A stretch of DNA of 64,000 bases from JAVJUS01 sp040220455 (GTDB taxonomy: Bacteria > Pseudomonadota > Alphaproteobacteria > DSM-16000 > Inquilinaceae). Both the position numbers and the translations under genes were made by a program. Every line of letters begins with the position of its first letter. Position 1 is the first letter of the stretch. The stretch lies in the NCBI GenBank assembly GCA_040220455.1, contig JAVJUS010000129.1, forward strand, positions 1-64,000, read 5' to 3'. This document shows positions 63,297 to 64,000 of the stretch, piece by piece. Under the pieces are notes generated by a model. The model was given only the letters and a program-made list of their open reading frames with translations, searched no databases and had not been told where the DNA came from.

Positions 63297-64000
63297 CTAC
63301 CCGCCCGTGACGCTCATGTGGCGGCTGACGGAGGGGCGGTTGCGGCGGCGGTCGATGACGAAGTCGTGGCCCTTGGGCTTGCGGCCGATCGCTTCGGCGA
63401 TCGCCGCCTCGAGCGGGCCGTCGTCGCCCCCGTCGTCGTCCTGGGAGGCGCGCACGGCGGCGCGCAGGTCGGCCTTGTCCTCCTGGCCCAGGCACATGAA
63501 CAGCTCCCCCGTGCAGGTCAGCCGCACCCGGTTGCAGGATTCGCAGAAATTGTGGGTGAGCGGCGTGATGAAGCCCAGCTTGCGCCCCGTCTCCTCGACC
63601 CGGACATAGCGCGCCGGCCCGCCGGAGGAGTAGGGGATGTCGGTCAGGGTCCAGCGCCGCTCCAGCTCGCCGCGCACCATGGAGAGGGGCCAGTACTGGT
63701 CGAGCCGCGTCTCCCCGCCGATGTCGCCCATGGGCATGACCTCGATCAGGGTCAGGTCGTAGCCGCGCTCGCCGGTCCATTCGATCAGCCGGTCCAGCTC
63801 GTCGCCGTTGACGCCCTTGAGCGCGACGGCGTTGATCTTGACCGCGAGGCCCGCGTCGTCGGCCGCCGCCAGCCCGGCCATCACCTTGTCGAGCCGGCCC
63901 CAGCGCGTGATCGCCTGGAACTTCGCCGGGTCGAGCGTGTCGAGCGAGACGTTGATCCGCCGCACCCCGGCCTCGGCCAGGGCATGGGCGTGCTTGTCCA
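63297..64000 (-). CDS. moaA: GTP 3',8-cyclase MoaA, C-terminal part (cut by window edge)
   Basis: The last 233 or so residues of the radical-SAM enzyme that starts molybdenum cofactor synthesis. MRRINVSLDTLDPAKFQAITRWGRLDKVMAGL and KINAVALKGVNGDEL lie in the barrel. The C-terminal second iron-sulfur site reads THNFCESCNRVRLTCTGELFMC, and the essential Gly-Gly end is present (SVTGG). An acidic insert QDDDGGDDGP is seen near the end. The N-terminal part lies beyond base 64000. Confidence 0.95.
   Translation of the reverse strand, partial: DKHAHALAEAGVRRINVSLDTLDPAKFQAITRWGRLDKVMAGLAAADDAGLAVKINAVALKGVNGDELDRLIEWTGERGYDLTLIEVMPMGDIGGETRLDQYWPLSMVRGELERRWTLTDIPYSSGGPARYVRVEETGRKLGFITPLTHNFCESCNRVRLTCTGELFMCLGQEDKADLRAAVRASQDDDGGDDGPLEAAIAEAIGRKPKGHDFVIDRRRNRPSVSRHMSVTGG

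Overview
The window is very GC-rich, gene-dense chromosomal DNA that fits an alphaproteobacterium of Rhodospirillales-like type. This is inferred from gene content: a hopanoid transport pair (hpnN/hpnM), an alphaproteobacterial-style DUF2849 / nitrite-sulfite reductase / DUF934 sulfur cluster, a class II DAHP synthase, TRAP and BMP-type uptake systems, an EncFtn-type ferritin-like protein and a bufferin cluster. Most genes end in GC-rich wobble codons. The exceptions are two AT-richer inserts at about 35.0-36.2 kb and 38.0-39.1 kb. I found no rRNA, tRNA, CRISPR array or intact insertion sequence.

Layout, 0-21 kb. Divergent hpnN (cut by the left edge) and hpnM; an exported phytase-like esterase; a chemoreceptor transcribed with a separate periplasmic sensor protein; a nucleobase/nucleoside scavenging set (BMP binding protein, ABC ATPase, two permeases, then a cytosine-deaminase-like amidohydrolase); two VOC-fold proteins; a 25-codon ORF with an exceptionally strong ribosome binding site and its own terminator; an ABC exporter membrane domain with no ATPase domain; small metabolic genes (GST, GlcG/HbpS-like, alpha/beta hydrolase, HIT, PhyH-type dioxygenase); and a DEAD-box RNA helicase.

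Layout, 21-43 kb. An unrecognised 375-residue protein; an orphan encapsulated-ferritin-like protein without shell gene or targeting tail; a membrane protein; a structured intergenic stretch that may hold a small RNA or leader; an OmpA-type lipid-anchorless protein; a repeat-rich gap; hemerythrin; glutathione reductase; a complete bufferin (copper-binding RiPP) cluster bufA-bufB-bufC-DoxX; DAHP synthase; nicotinate phosphoribosyltransferase; an AT-rich pair (SDH-family Ser protease plus a 69-residue partner); nadE; an AT-rich orphan RelA/SpoT-domain gene; gltX; a NYN-domain nuclease-like gene; and cysS.

Layout, 43-64 kb. MFS and DMT transporters; a coiled-coil stress protein; a DAB inorganic-carbon uptake operon (dabB-dabA-PII-like); a TRAP transporter, SDR, DapA-like aldolase, PhyH-type dioxygenase and GntR regulator set around a clear palindromic operator; the sulfite reductase cluster; an exported protein; a periplasmic multicopper oxidase; a HigB/RelE-type toxin-antitoxin pair with a palindromic operator; and moaA, cut by the right edge.

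Functional themes are small-molecule scavenging, metal handling (bufferin, multicopper oxidase, EncFtn-like, hemerythrin), bicarbonate accumulation and sulfur assimilation. Intergenic gaps carry at least three families of palindromic or direct repeats. Members of one family supply the TAG stop codon of neighbouring genes. The most unusual items are the bufferin cluster, the two AT-rich inserts flanking nadE, the shell-less EncFtn homologue, the 25-codon ORF and the structured region before ompA.
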